This document shows positions 9,186 to 18,281 of a DNA stretch of 64,000 nucleotides, in pieces. The DNA is from Bacteroidota bacterium (GTDB lineage Bacteria; Bacteroidota; Bacteroidia; Flavobacteriales_D; Crocinitomicaceae), in assembly GCA_024280295.1 (NCBI GenBank), contig JAJRQK010000016.1, forward strand, positions 1-64,000, written 5' to 3'. The notes beneath the pieces were generated by a model. That model worked only from the letters and a program-made list of their open reading frames with translations. It searched no databases and was not told where the DNA came from. How positions within the stretch are numbered: position 1 is the first letter of the stretch; each line of letters begins with the position of its first letter. The translations under genes and the position numbers were made by a program.

Positions 9186-9650
9186 TTAAGAAATGCGTTT
9201 ATCTTCAAATTTTGTAAGTAAAGCATTCGTTTGAACGATTAGTTTTTTCTGAAAAAAATTCGTTCCTCCGAAAATTAATCCCTTCACTCCTAGTGCTTGT
9301 TTCGCCCAGGAGTATAGGTTGAAGTGATCGGTGTGCTTGATTATTTTACCATCCTGAAACTCGAATTCAGCATAGATTTTGTTGTGAACTTTTCTGCCTG
9401 TTTTAGAGAATGTGTAATGTGCTTCCCAGCGTACGGAGCCAGATTTTTCATTGAAAGATAATTCAGAGAATGCAATCTTTCGTTCTCCATCAATTTCACA
9501 GAACATTCGCCACATGTTTTTCGCACGTTCACCTTCCAATTTCCCGAATGCTGGATCTTCGAAAGTGATGTCATCATGATAGCAGTTGACCATTTTCTCT
9601 CCATCATTCTCTTGAAAGGCTTGGTAAAATGATTCAATGAGTCCTTTCAT
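9186..9650 (-). CDS. NTF2-like / SnoaL-like domain protein
   Basis: 154 residues with the one-domain NTF2/SnoaL fold pattern: an N-terminal helix IESFYQAFQENDGEKMVNCYHDDITFEDPAFG, a central WEAHYTFSKTGRKVHNKIYAEFEFQDGKI strand pair and KHTDHFNLYSWAKQALG. Members include polyketide cyclases, isomerases and non-enzymatic ligand-binding proteins, so the activity cannot be named. It starts 4 bases after the RND permease stop and is probably the last gene of the efflux operon. The extra C-terminal tail (about 35 residues after LYSWAKQALG) is common in Bacteroidota homologues. Confidence 0.75.
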   Translation of the reverse strand: MKGLIESFYQAFQENDGEKMVNCYHDDITFEDPAFGKLEGERAKNMWRMFCEIDGERKIAFSELSFNEKSGSVRWEAHYTFSKTGRKVHNKIYAEFEFQDGKIIKHTDHFNLYSWAKQALGVKGLIFGGTNFFQKKLIVQTNALLTKFEDKRIS

Positions 9651-9654
9651 ACTT

Positions 9655-12600
9655 CTAAAAATTACTTCTCATTTTAGTCTTCGTGATCCTGTAAAGCCAA
9701 ACTTTTAGCTTGTGCATCAAAAGATAGAGTGCCGGAATAATAACGAGTGTCAAAAACGTCGCGAAGGTTAAACCATAAATAATGGCCCAAGACATTGGAG
9801 CGAAAAATACGTTATTATCACCTCCAAAGTAGATTTTCGCATCATAGGTTGATAAGAAACTGAAGAAATCAATGTTAAACCCAATTGCAAGTGGAATCAG
9901 CCCTAAAATGGTTGTGATTGCTGTTAAAAGTACAGGACGTAACCTTGTTTTTCCTCCTTCAACCGCAGCCTTGACGATTTCATTATATGGCAATATGTCA
10001 TATTCTCCAAGTCCAAGTTCTTTACGTCTTCGTTTCCGAATTAGATTCGTGTAATCGATTAATACAATCGCGTTATTTACAACAACTCCAGCCAGTGAAA
10101 TTATTCCAATCATCGTCATCATTATCACAAAATTTTGACGTGAAATAACTAATCCAAGTAATACACCAATGAGAGAAAGTAGAACTGTCAACATGATGAT
10201 TGCCGGCATTGAGTAGGAATTGAATTGTGCGACTATGATTAGTAAAATTAAGAACGCTGCAATTAACAATGCTTTCAGTAGAAAGGCCATTTCTTTGGCT
10301 TGCTCATCTTGTTGACCTGAGAATACATAATTCACATTCTGATTCAATTTTCCCTCTTTTTCAAATTGCTCCATATGCATCTTTAAGCTGTCTACAACTT
10401 CATTTGGATTAAATCCTTCAGTAACATTTGAAGAGATCGTTACAAGTGGAATTTGATCTTTTCGAACCACTCCTGTATAGGACGCTATTTCCTTTGGATC
10501 CTCAATTACAGAGCGAATTGGGATGTCCATAATCTTTCCGACGTTATTTCGAAATATTAAGTGTTGATCTAGAAGGGCGTCTAAGCTTTCTCGATTGGTT
10601 TTATTGAATTTCACAACAATATCATAAGATTCATCATCTTTGGTATAAGTTGTAATATCTTGACCTAATAATGCTTTTCTAATCGCCATTCCAACTTGCA
10701 TTGTGGAAGCGTTCAATTTTCGTAGTTCGTCACGATCAACCTTGATAGGAATTTCAGGACGATTTGCCTCGACGTTAAGTTTCAGCTGTTCAACTCCTTT
10801 GACATTCTTTCCGTCTAAATACGACTTAATCGCAAGTGCTTCGTAAATCAAATCACGGTAATCTCCCTTTCCTGTAACATCAATGTTGATAGGGGCACCT
10901 TGTGGCGGTCCTGCTTCATCTTTCGCAACAGCAATTTCGATGTCTGCTGTGAATTGCCCTTTCAATTCGTCTTGAACTTTCTTCAATATATCAGAGCTAT
11001 TTACGCCATTTCGATACTGTGATTCTACAAAATTAATAGTAATTCTTCCTTTGTGAGGTGTGTTTCCATTAGATGCACCTTGCATTGGATCGCTTGTTCC
11101 TTCTCCAACTTGAGAAATGATAGATTTAATTAGACGTTTATCTTGAGGAACGTTGTTTTTCAAGTCATCCTTCATGTATTTTTCCAAGATACTTGAGAGT
11201 TTTTCTTCCACCTTCAACGTTGTTTCATTCGTTATAGTTATATCTGTTCCAATTGGATGAGATATGAAAATGTTCGCGTAATTGGGTTCATTTACTGGGA
11301 AGAAGTCAATTTTTGGAGGGAAAACACTCATGAGTACAAACGATGCTATCAATAACCCGAATGTCCCAAGTAGAAATTTACCCGGTCGTCTACCACTTAA
11401 AGCATACTCCAAAAATCGTTCATAGCGACGCTCTAATTTTGGTAAAAAACCATTTTGGAAACGAATAGTTCCAGGGTAGAGGACAAACAAGTTGAGAACT
11501 CCAATAATCCCAAGAATGATTAATAAATTTCCAAGTGCCATTGATCCTGCAATAACTAAAAGCACACCAATTCCAGCGAAAATCGTTGAATTCCTAAGTA
11601 CTTTCTTCTTTTTAGGTTCGTTTCCAGTTACTTTCATGTAAACAACTGCCAAAACTGGGTTAATAACCAGTGCAACGAATAGCGAAGAACTTAAAACAAT
11701 GATTAGTGTTATTGGAAGATATTTCATAAATTCTCCCATGATACCTGGCCAAAATGCGAGGGGAAGAAACGCAGCAAGTGTAGTTGCAGTTGATGCGATG
11801 ATTGGCATAGCAATTTCTCCAACACCAGCAATTACTGCTTCACTTGGTTTTTTTCCTTCAGCCATGTGACGGTAAATGTTTTCTACTGTAACAATTCCAT
11901 TATCAACGAGCATTCCAAGTGCGATAACAAGTGAGAAAAGCACCATAACATTTAGGGTGACACCCATCGAACTTAGAATCAAAAATGACATCAGCATTGA
12001 TAATGGAATGGCAATCCCAACAAAAAGTGCATTGCGTAAACCAAGAAAGAATAGTAAAACGATTACAACCAAAATGATTCCAAAAATGATCGAATTCAAT
12101 AGGTTTGAAACCATATCACGTGTGTTATTCGACTGATCACTAGTTCTCGAAACGTTTACGCTTGAAGGGATTGTTCCATCTCTTTTCGCTTTCGCAATGA
12201 TTTCTGTGATTTTATCCGATGCGTCAAGTAAATTTTCTCCACCTTGCTTTTTAATGTCTAACATGACAACTGGGTCGCCAAACTCACGTGCATAAGAGGT
12301 CGTATCGCCATTTCCGAATGTAACTGTTGCAACATCTTCTAATCGAACAGGCATGAAATCATCTTGCTTAATTATGATCTTCTTCAGTTCTTCTTCATCT
12401 GCAAATTCACCTTCAATTCGAACCGTTTTCCGAACTCCATCCATAAGTACTTCTCCTCCTGAAATTGTTTGATGTTCTGCATTTACAGCATTTTGAATAT
12501 CATCGATTGTAACTTTGACCGCTTGAGCTCTAATTGGATCGACCTCAATTTTCATCTCTTGAACCTGTACTCCGCGAATATCTACTTCACTGATTTCTGG

Positions 12601-13125
12601 CAAATCTTCGATTAAATCTTCTAGTTTTTCCGCAATCTCTTTTAATAAAAGAGGATTATCTCCCCTAAGGTTGATATTCATAATAGGCATGTCTGATGGA
12701 CTCATCTCAAAGATGTTTGGTTCCACAGGAAGATCCGGAAAATCTGTTTTTGCACGTGCTTTGTCGACGGCATCCTTGACTTTTAGTAACGCTTCATCAA
12801 CAGGCATTTTAAAGTCAAATTTTACGCGGGTTGTAGAGTAACCATGGTTAGATGTTGTATTGATTTCATCCACCAACTTTATTCCGCCAAGCTCTTTTTC
12901 AATCGATTTGGCAATTTTTTTAGACATATACTCTGGAGACGATCCAGGTTTCGCAATACCAACATAAATCTCTGGAATTTGAATCTCCGGAAAGTTCTCT
13001 TTTGGCATGTTTTGAAACGCAACTACTCCTCCAAGGATAATAATCGCAGCAATTAGAAAGACCGTCTTTCTATTGTTTACAGCTAGGGTGGACAGACCGA
13101 ACCCTTTAGTTTTTTTCTCTCCCAT
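9655..13125 (-). CDS. RND-family efflux permease (HAE1/AcrB type)
   Basis: 1156 residues. Inner-membrane, proton-driven pump subunit with the AcrB duplication: TM1 near residues 18-35, a periplasmic loop, a TM block, a second large periplasmic loop and a final TM block. Family motifs include the KPGSSPEYMSKKIAKSIE opening, the GMLVDNGIVTVENIYRH segment of TM4 and GVVVNNAIVLIDY in the second half. An insertion of about 50 residues after the first TM block (KKKKVLRNSTIFAG...LFVLYPGT) adds two hydrophobic segments, which explains the length relative to the usual 1030-1050. It lies 2 bases after the MFP gene. Substrate is unknown, but drugs, detergents or solvents are likely. Confidence 0.93.
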   Translation of the reverse strand: MGEKKTKGFGLSTLAVNNRKTVFLIAAIIILGGVVAFQNMPKENFPEIQIPEIYVGIAKPGSSPEYMSKKIAKSIEKELGGIKLVDEINTTSNHGYSTTRVKFDFKMPVDEALLKVKDAVDKARAKTDFPDLPVEPNIFEMSPSDMPIMNINLRGDNPLLLKEIAEKLEDLIEDLPEISEVDIRGVQVQEMKIEVDPIRAQAVKVTIDDIQNAVNAEHQTISGGEVLMDGVRKTVRIEGEFADEEELKKIIIKQDDFMPVRLEDVATVTFGNGDTTSYAREFGDPVVMLDIKKQGGENLLDASDKITEIIAKAKRDGTIPSSVNVSRTSDQSNNTRDMVSNLLNSIIFGIILVVIVLLFFLGLRNALFVGIAIPLSMLMSFLILSSMGVTLNVMVLFSLVIALGMLVDNGIVTVENIYRHMAEGKKPSEAVIAGVGEIAMPIIASTATTLAAFLPLAFWPGIMGEFMKYLPITLIIVLSSSLFVALVINPVLAVVYMKVTGNEPKKKKVLRNSTIFAGIGVLLVIAGSMALGNLLIILGIIGVLNLFVLYPGTIRFQNGFLPKLERRYERFLEYALSGRRPGKFLLGTFGLLIASFVLMSVFPPKIDFFPVNEPNYANIFISHPIGTDITITNETTLKVEEKLSSILEKYMKDDLKNNVPQDKRLIKSIISQVGEGTSDPMQGASNGNTPHKGRITINFVESQYRNGVNSSDILKKVQDELKGQFTADIEIAVAKDEAGPPQGAPINIDVTGKGDYRDLIYEALAIKSYLDGKNVKGVEQLKLNVEANRPEIPIKVDRDELRKLNASTMQVGMAIRKALLGQDITTYTKDDESYDIVVKFNKTNRESLDALLDQHLIFRNNVGKIMDIPIRSVIEDPKEIASYTGVVRKDQIPLVTISSNVTEGFNPNEVVDSLKMHMEQFEKEGKLNQNVNYVFSGQQDEQAKEMAFLLKALLIAAFLILLIIVAQFNSYSMPAIIMLTVLLSLIGVLLGLVISRQNFVIMMTMIGIISLAGVVVNNAIVLIDYTNLIRKRRRKELGLGEYDILPYNEIVKAAVEGGKTRLRPVLLTAITTILGLIPLAIGFNIDFFSFLSTYDAKIYFGGDNNVFFAPMSWAIIYGLTFATFLTLVIIPALYLLMHKLKVWLYRITKTKMRSNF

Positions 13126-13127
13126 GA

Positions 13128-14210
13128 CTAGTCTTTCTTGTCTTCGTCAACATTAATTCGAACGGTATCTTTGTCAGCAATTCCTTTCGCTCCTTCAACA
13201 ACTATCCGCGTGTCTTTCGTTAATTTCGTTGAGCTTGTAATGAGTGTTTCACCATCGAATTTATTCACGACCTTAACGTGAACAACGTGAACTTTGAAAT
13301 GGTCTTTCTTTCCTTTCTTAGCTTCAGCAACAAAGATGTAATCCTCATTATTTCGATCCTTCAAAACACTTATTGAAGGAACAACAAGTCCGTTTGACAC
13401 AGAAAAATCAGTAATGCTGACTTCAGCAAGCATATTGGGCAAAAAGAAGGTGTTGTTTTTTATCTCCGACATAATTCTAAATGTGCGATTCGTAGGCTGG
13501 ATGTAATTTCCAACGTTCGTGATCGCAAGTTTAATTACGGTATCAGTATAATTTGGAAATGAAACACTAATCTGAGTGCCAATCTTTACACGTGTAAAAT
13601 GTTTTTCAGAAACTGAAGCGACAATATCAATGGCTGAGTTATTTACAAGCCTAATAATTGGTGAAGCAGGTCCAGCCATCTGTCCGCGACGTGCAAAAAC
13701 TTCATCAACCACACCCGTGAATGGTGCTCGAATAACGGCTTTACCCCTTTGCGCATTCAATGAGCGCATACTTGCCATGATCGAATTTACTTGACTTTTT
13801 GCTGTTTCTAAATCGAATTCAGATCCGACTCCTCGTTTTTGAAGCTCTTCTTGTTTGTCAAGCATATACTCAGCGTATTCAAGCTTTGTCTTTAGTTCAT
13901 TCACATTCGAAGAAAGAACAGATGCGTCAACACGAGCAACAACTTGGCCTTTACGAACAGTTTGCCCTTCTTTGACGTTTATGGAAGTGATTAACCCACC
14001 CATTTCAGCACTTAATGTGACATCTTGATCAGTTTCGATGTTTCCTTGAACTCGAATTTCGTGGTGAAATGGTTTTTCCTGTACGTTTTGGATCGTGACC
14101 AATGGTTTGAGTACGATTTCCTTTTCGTCTTTTACTTCTTCCGCGCTACAAGATGAGAGAACGATTGTTCCCGAAAGCGCTACGAATAATCCTATGATTC
14201 CTGTTTTCAT
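13128..14210 (-). CDS. RND efflux membrane-fusion protein (periplasmic adaptor), lipoprotein
   Basis: 360 residues. A lipoprotein signal ends at the lipobox LSSC (C21), so it is lipid-anchored like AcrA. The barrel-sandwich (lipoyl-like) hybrid motif appears twice around an alpha-hairpin: NIETDQDVTLSAEMGGLITSINVKEGQTVRKGQVVARVD and, after the hairpin, KAVIRAPFTGVVDEVFARRGQM. A beta-barrel and membrane-proximal domain follow. It bridges the permease and the TolC protein encoded 2 and 8 bases away in the same operon. Confidence 0.92.
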   Translation of the reverse strand: MKTGIIGLFVALSGTIVLSSCSAEEVKDEKEIVLKPLVTIQNVQEKPFHHEIRVQGNIETDQDVTLSAEMGGLITSINVKEGQTVRKGQVVARVDASVLSSNVNELKTKLEYAEYMLDKQEELQKRGVGSEFDLETAKSQVNSIMASMRSLNAQRGKAVIRAPFTGVVDEVFARRGQMAGPASPIIRLVNNSAIDIVASVSEKHFTRVKIGTQISVSFPNYTDTVIKLAITNVGNYIQPTNRTFRIMSEIKNNTFFLPNMLAEVSITDFSVSNGLVVPSISVLKDRNNEDYIFVAEAKKGKKDHFKVHVVHVKVVNKFDGETLITSSTKLTKDTRIVVEGAKGIADKDTVRINVDEDKKD

Positions 14211-14218
14211 GGGGTGAA

Positions 14219-15550
14219 TTAGTTTGTTGGTAAGAGTTTATTGTAAATTTTATCGAGTGCTAATTGAGCTTTGAATAGTTCAATTAGCGATCCTGTATAT
14301 TGCGCTTGTGCCATAATCAGCTGATTGTATTTCTGAGTGACCACAATACTATTCCCTTTTCCAATTTGTTCTTTGGTGAGAGCCTTTTCATAAATTGATC
14401 GAGCAAGTGCGATATTTTCTTCTTGTAGCTTGTGTTTGTTCTTTGCTCCTGCAAGATTATTTGTTGCCTGCTCTGATTGAAATTTCAAGGTTTCTCCCAT
14501 TAACTTGAGATCATTCTCACTCTTTAGTAATCGAATTCTTGCTTGTGCTGTTCTTGCTTGGCGCGATAACCCTGAGAAAACAGGAATATTTAGTTGCAAT
14601 CCCCAAACCGTTTGCGGATACCATGGTTGGTTTGCAAAGAAATTAAATTCATTTCGATAAGCATTGTATGTGTGTTGAAAAAAGGCATTCAAAGAGGGTA
14701 AATTCGCATAACGATTGTTCTTTAAATCTAGTTCAGATAGGGTAACCTGTTTCTCCACTAAAGAATAAGTGAGGTTTTCAGTAATGTTTGTACTTCCGCT
14801 TCCTAAAGATGATTTGTTGAGAAGTGATACCGCTCCATCTGTAATTTTGAGTGAATTATCACTTGGATATCCCATTGAATATTTAAGTAAACTAATACTG
14901 TTTTTATAGTTTAACTCTGCCGACATGTGTGCATCCTTCGCCATGAGAAGTGAATAATTTAATTGATCCATCTCCTCTTGCTTCATTAATCCCAATTCGA
15001 GATAATTGACTTGTTTATCAATCAATTCTTGAGTGATGATTACCATGGAATCAGTAAATACTAAATTTTCTTTTGCGACTGAAGCTAACTGATAAGCTTG
15101 AATGACATTAAAAATGACATCCTCTTTTGTGATGTCGGATGCTGTCACTTGAAATTTTTTTAAATATTCAGCTGCTTGAAGTCCAACTAAGTAAGATCCA
15201 TTAAATATTAGTTGTGTAGCTTGAATGGTTCCGGATACTGTGAAATCTGTTCCTGCTCTGAAGGAAATTGTTTCACCTGGAGCTGCGTTAGGATTAATGA
15301 ACGAAGCATCAACAATTTGGATTGGTAGGTTGATGAAATTGCTAAATGATCCGGTGACATCAACTTGTGGTAAGCCCATGCCTCTAATTTCAATGTACCG
15401 CTGTCTCGTATTTTCAACATCGTTCATCGCATTACGGATGTTTAAATTGTTCTCCAACGCATACGCTTTTGCATCAGCTAGTGAAAATAATTCTTGTGAC
15501 CAAGTGTAACCTGTTAAGGTGATTAGTAGTAAGGTTATTAACTTATTCAT
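14219..15550 (-). CDS. TolC-family outer-membrane efflux protein
   Basis: 443 residues from the ATG at 15550 (MNKLITLLLITLTGYTWSQ signal peptide). Two repeated outer-membrane efflux protein domains are present, with long alpha-helical segments: LADAKAYALENNLNIRNAMNDVE at the N-terminus and LGAKNKHKLQEENIALARSIYEKAL later, the usual TolC layout. The longer reading from 15586 would start inside tetR without support. The start codon overlaps the last 8 bases of tetR, so translation is coupled. It forms the exit duct for the adjacent MFP/RND pump. Confidence 0.9.
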   Translation of the reverse strand: MNKLITLLLITLTGYTWSQELFSLADAKAYALENNLNIRNAMNDVENTRQRYIEIRGMGLPQVDVTGSFSNFINLPIQIVDASFINPNAAPGETISFRAGTDFTVSGTIQATQLIFNGSYLVGLQAAEYLKKFQVTASDITKEDVIFNVIQAYQLASVAKENLVFTDSMVIITQELIDKQVNYLELGLMKQEEMDQLNYSLLMAKDAHMSAELNYKNSISLLKYSMGYPSDNSLKITDGAVSLLNKSSLGSGSTNITENLTYSLVEKQVTLSELDLKNNRYANLPSLNAFFQHTYNAYRNEFNFFANQPWYPQTVWGLQLNIPVFSGLSRQARTAQARIRLLKSENDLKLMGETLKFQSEQATNNLAGAKNKHKLQEENIALARSIYEKALTKEQIGKGNSIVVTQKYNQLIMAQAQYTGSLIELFKAQLALDKIYNKLLPTN

Positions 15551-16160
15551 TGATTTGTGTATTAAAGTTTTCTTTGATGAATTCAATTCCGTTTTCGTTG
15601 GTAAGCCCTCTAATCTGGAAGCGGAGAATTTGTTTGACTATACTGTCTGCCTTAAATTCTGGCCATGGAAAAATATCTCCACTCATCATTACATCAATTG
15701 AAGCAACATAATAGCGTGCGATAATCTTAGGGTCGAGATTGTCTCGATACAAATCCTCTTTAATTCCCTGTAAAATATTTGTATGAATATGCTCGTAAAC
15801 AAATTCCCATTTATGTTCCTGAATCAATCCCCACGCTTCTGGATGAAATTTTTGAAGATCGTAAAAAAGCGTTGGATTCACGTTTGAAAAATTTTCAATG
15901 ATAAACTCACTAATATTCACAAGTGTCTCGATAGCGTTAACTCCTGTGTTAGAGCAGTTGATACATAGCTGTTTCTCGCTCTCAATTTTCAGCTGAATCG
16001 CTGATAGAACTAGATCGTTTTTATCTTTGAAGTGGATGTAGAACGTTTTCTTAGATATACCCAGTTCACGTGCAAGATCGTCCATTGTAACGCTCTTAAT
16101 ACCATACTTCATAAATACTGTACTAGCTCGTGCGACTAGGTGTATTTTTTTATCATCCAT
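15543..16160 (-). CDS. TetR/AcrR-family transcriptional regulator, efflux operon repressor
   Basis: 205 residues from the ATG at 16158-16160 (MDDKKIHLVARA). The N-terminal helix-turn-helix is typical: FMKYGIKSVTMDDLARELGISKKTFYIHFKDKNDLVLSAI. The all-alpha C-terminal part (FHPEAWGLIQEH...) would bind the inducer. It is the first gene of the tetR-tolC-MFP-RND-NTF2 operon, so it probably represses its own transcript and is released by pump substrates. The upstream ATG at 16184 would place eight residues across the predicted -7 promoter box, so I prefer the shorter start. Confidence 0.88.
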   Translation of the reverse strand: MDDKKIHLVARASTVFMKYGIKSVTMDDLARELGISKKTFYIHFKDKNDLVLSAIQLKIESEKQLCINCSNTGVNAIETLVNISEFIIENFSNVNPTLFYDLQKFHPEAWGLIQEHKWEFVYEHIHTNILQGIKEDLYRDNLDPKIIARYYVASIDVMMSGDIFPWPEFKADSIVKQILRFQIRGLTNENGIEFIKENFNTQINE

Positions 16161-16164
16161 AATG

Positions 16165-16172
16165 CAAACATA
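16165..16172 (-). promoter_or_regulatory. -7 promoter box of the tetR-efflux operon
   Basis: TATGTTTG on the minus strand ends only 4 bases before the tetR ATG, so the transcript would be leaderless or nearly so. No clear TTG occurs at -33; the position is T-rich. An imperfect palindrome with arms CACTT (16202-16206) and AAGTG (16217-16221) just upstream could be the TetR operator. Confidence 0.45.
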
Positions 16173-16255
16173 CAAAAAATACACTTAGGAAACTATTTGT
16201 TCACTTAAAGTTTTTAAAGTGTTAGAAATTTATTTCACCAATTTATAATCATTCG

Positions 16256-16286
16256 TTGTTGTTTTATCTGTTCTGTGTTATCTTCG
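16256..16286 (+). promoter_or_regulatory. Promoter of rnhA
   Basis: TTG at 16256-16258, 20-base spacer, TATCTTCG at 16279-16286 (one mismatch to TAnnTTTG). It predicts a very short leader of about 7 bases before the GTG start at 16300. Confidence 0.5.
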
Positions 16287-16299
16287 TAAAAAGCATCAA

Positions 16300-16761
16300 G
16301 TGGTTAAGATATTTACGGATGGATCGGCAAAAGGAAACCCAGGGAATGGAGGGTATGGCATTGTTATGCAGTTTGGTAAACAAGAAAAAGAGATTTCTCA
16401 AGGTTATCGAATGACCACTAACAATCGAATGGAGCTTCTTGCGGTAATTGTTGCATTAGAGTCTATGAAAACTACAAAACATCCTATTCATATCTATTCT
16501 GATTCGAAGTACGTCATTGATTCAATTGATAAAAGATGGGTTTTCGGATGGGAGGAAAAAAACTTTAAAGGCAAGAAAAATGAGGACCTTTGGAGGCGAT
16601 ACCTTAAGGTGCAGTCAAAATTTGATTTGACACTTCATTGGGTGAAAGGGCATTCGGGTCATCCAGAAAACGAACGCTGTGATGTTTTAGCAGTTACAGC
16701 GGCAGATGGCAATGACCACTTGGTGGATGAGTGGTTTGAAGCAAATCGCGAAAATTCTTAA
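16300..16761 (+). CDS. rnhA: Ribonuclease HI
   Basis: 153 residues, the usual RNase HI length. It cleaves the RNA strand of RNA-DNA hybrids (R-loops, Okazaki primers). The four catalytic acids are D7 (FTDGSAKGNPG), E45 (NNRMELLAVI), D68 (IYSDSKYV) and D128 (NERCDVLA); the GYG, WVFGW and HWVKGHSGHPENE motifs also fit. The start is GTG; no upstream ATG is in frame near the promoter. Its stop codon directly abuts the stop of the convergent gene, with no intergenic base. Confidence 0.96.
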   Translation: MVKIFTDGSAKGNPGNGGYGIVMQFGKQEKEISQGYRMTTNNRMELLAVIVALESMKTTKHPIHIYSDSKYVIDSIDKRWVFGWEEKNFKGKKNEDLWRRYLKVQSKFDLTLHWVKGHSGHPENERCDVLAVTAADGNDHLVDEWFEANRENS

Positions 16762-17460
16762 TTAGGCCTGTTTCGCTCTGTTTGACTCAATAACAGCTAG
16801 GCATGTCTTCATGAAAGTATAAATCATCGGATGAGGAAGGTCTCGTGTCGATGAAATTTGTGGACAGAAACTGCAACTCACAAAAAACGAATGACTTTTT
16901 AGGCTAATAATCTCTGGGTCTTCAAATTGATTATAGGCCTCAATGTCAACGATATCATCTTGCAAGGAATTAATCAATTTTGGATAAAGCGAATACCTGC
17001 TAGATGTTAATTCAACCTTCGAGTGATGCTCGTACAATTGAATGATCGCTTTCGAATGAGGACTAATCATTATTTTTTCAAATTCTTGCCCTTCAACAAG
17101 ATTGTCTGAAATTAATTTCTCGTTTGCCTTATTGAGTTGATACGTATTTACTAGTACATCAACAAATGTTCTATAACCCTCTCCGGTTATTAGTGTTGGA
17201 GTTTTTTTACCTAAGATCTCTTTGAGGATTCCGTGTAAGAAAAATTCATTTTTAATGGGACCCGGAGCAATCCAAAAGCCATCGTATTGATTGAATTGTT
17301 GAACTCTAAAGTTTAAGACTTCATTTAGTTTAATCCAATAATAGCTGATTTCGATATCTAAGAAATTTGCAGCATGATCAATTGCCATGTTGGTGGCATG
17401 GTGAGAATTATAAGTGAAATTATAATCACCGATGATCGCTATTTTTAAGCTCTGCTGCAT
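16762..17460 (-). CDS. CTP-synthase C-terminal-related protein (class I glutamine amidotransferase-like, catalytic residues lost)
   Basis: 232 residues resembling the amidotransferase part of CTP synthase and its stand-alone relatives: KIAIIGDYNFTYNSHHATNMAI, YDGFWIAPGPIKNE and, near the C-terminus, SFCPQISSTRDLPHPMIYTF. In active GATases the nucleophile sits in a GxCxGxQ elbow and the partner histidine in FHPE. Here the elbow region reads ITGEGYRTFV, without cysteine, and FCPQ replaces FHPE. The glutaminase function is therefore probably absent, leaving a binding or regulatory role. Family assignment comes from motif memory and should be checked by profile search. Confidence 0.65.
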   Translation of the reverse strand: MQQSLKIAIIGDYNFTYNSHHATNMAIDHAANFLDIEISYYWIKLNEVLNFRVQQFNQYDGFWIAPGPIKNEFFLHGILKEILGKKTPTLITGEGYRTFVDVLVNTYQLNKANEKLISDNLVEGQEFEKIMISPHSKAIIQLYEHHSKVELTSSRYSLYPKLINSLQDDIVDIEAYNQFEDPEIISLKSHSFFVSCSFCPQISSTRDLPHPMIYTFMKTCLAVIESNRAKQA

Positions 17461-17501
17461 TTACATGTTAGCGACGAAGAATCACAGTTGTAATTAATCT
17501 G

Positions 17502-18152
17502 CTATCGCTTAAACCATCCATTATAGATAGCATCTTGGATTAACAGTGAGTCAATCCAAGCAACAGGTGGCGTGAGTGCCAAGCTGTCTGGATTTAAACT
17601 GTAAACCAAACATTCAAAATTGCAAATGAACTTTGAATAATCTCCTGTTTCGTCTGATTCTTGTGTTATTCCAGTAAATTGAACACTTGCAGTTGGATGC
17701 ATACTACTTTCTGTACTTAACCATTCTCTTCCACCTGCATCAGTCCAAGAAACCTCAAAACCTGCAGCTCCAAAATCAGAATAGAGTGGGTTGTCATTTG
17801 CAGGAAAAAAATTATTGAAAAGTGTAAGTGTTGGGTTTGATGCAACTCCAGAATCAAAATTCACACTTCCGATCCCAATTTTAATTTTAGGAATTACTTG
17901 AGATGAAGACATTTCAGCGTAATAAACCGCAGTTGAAACTCCTCCTGGTGGTTGAATTAATTTAACTTTGGTTGAAAGGTTAGCATAACCAATTACATTA
18001 TCGGTATATTCTTTGTCTGTCCCGTTAATTACTCCGAAAAAGTGAGCTTCCAAATCAACAAGTGGTGTAGGTGCTGGAATAACTTCATGCTTAATACATG
18101 CACTGAATAATAGCCCCACGAATCCAATATATAATAATCCTCTTTTTGTCAT
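17502..18152 (-). CDS. Putative lipoprotein of unknown function
   Basis: 216 residues. A lipoprotein signal with lipobox FSAC (C19) is followed by IKHEVIPAPTPLVDLEAHFFGVINGT and beta-rich sequence ending DAIYNGWFKR. No known domain recognised. It lies in a minus-strand pair with the CTP-synthase-like gene, 41 bases apart, and may share its transcript. It is probably in the outer or inner membrane facing the periplasm, or surface exposed. Confidence 0.7.
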   Translation of the reverse strand: MTKRGLLYIGFVGLLFSACIKHEVIPAPTPLVDLEAHFFGVINGTDKEYTDNVIGYANLSTKVKLIQPPGGVSTAVYYAEMSSSQVIPKIKIGIGSVNFDSGVASNPTLTLFNNFFPANDNPLYSDFGAAGFEVSWTDAGGREWLSTESSMHPTASVQFTGITQESDETGDYSKFICNFECLVYSLNPDSLALTPPVAWIDSLLIQDAIYNGWFKR

Positions 18153-18281
18153 ATTTAAGTAGTTTAGATCAATTTCTTATGTCAATAGCATTCAACACAA
18201 AAATATCCTATCTACTAAATTACGAAAATTTCTTGCAAAGGTTGCCTGCCTGAGTGGATTTAACCGTGCGTCCTTAAGTTA

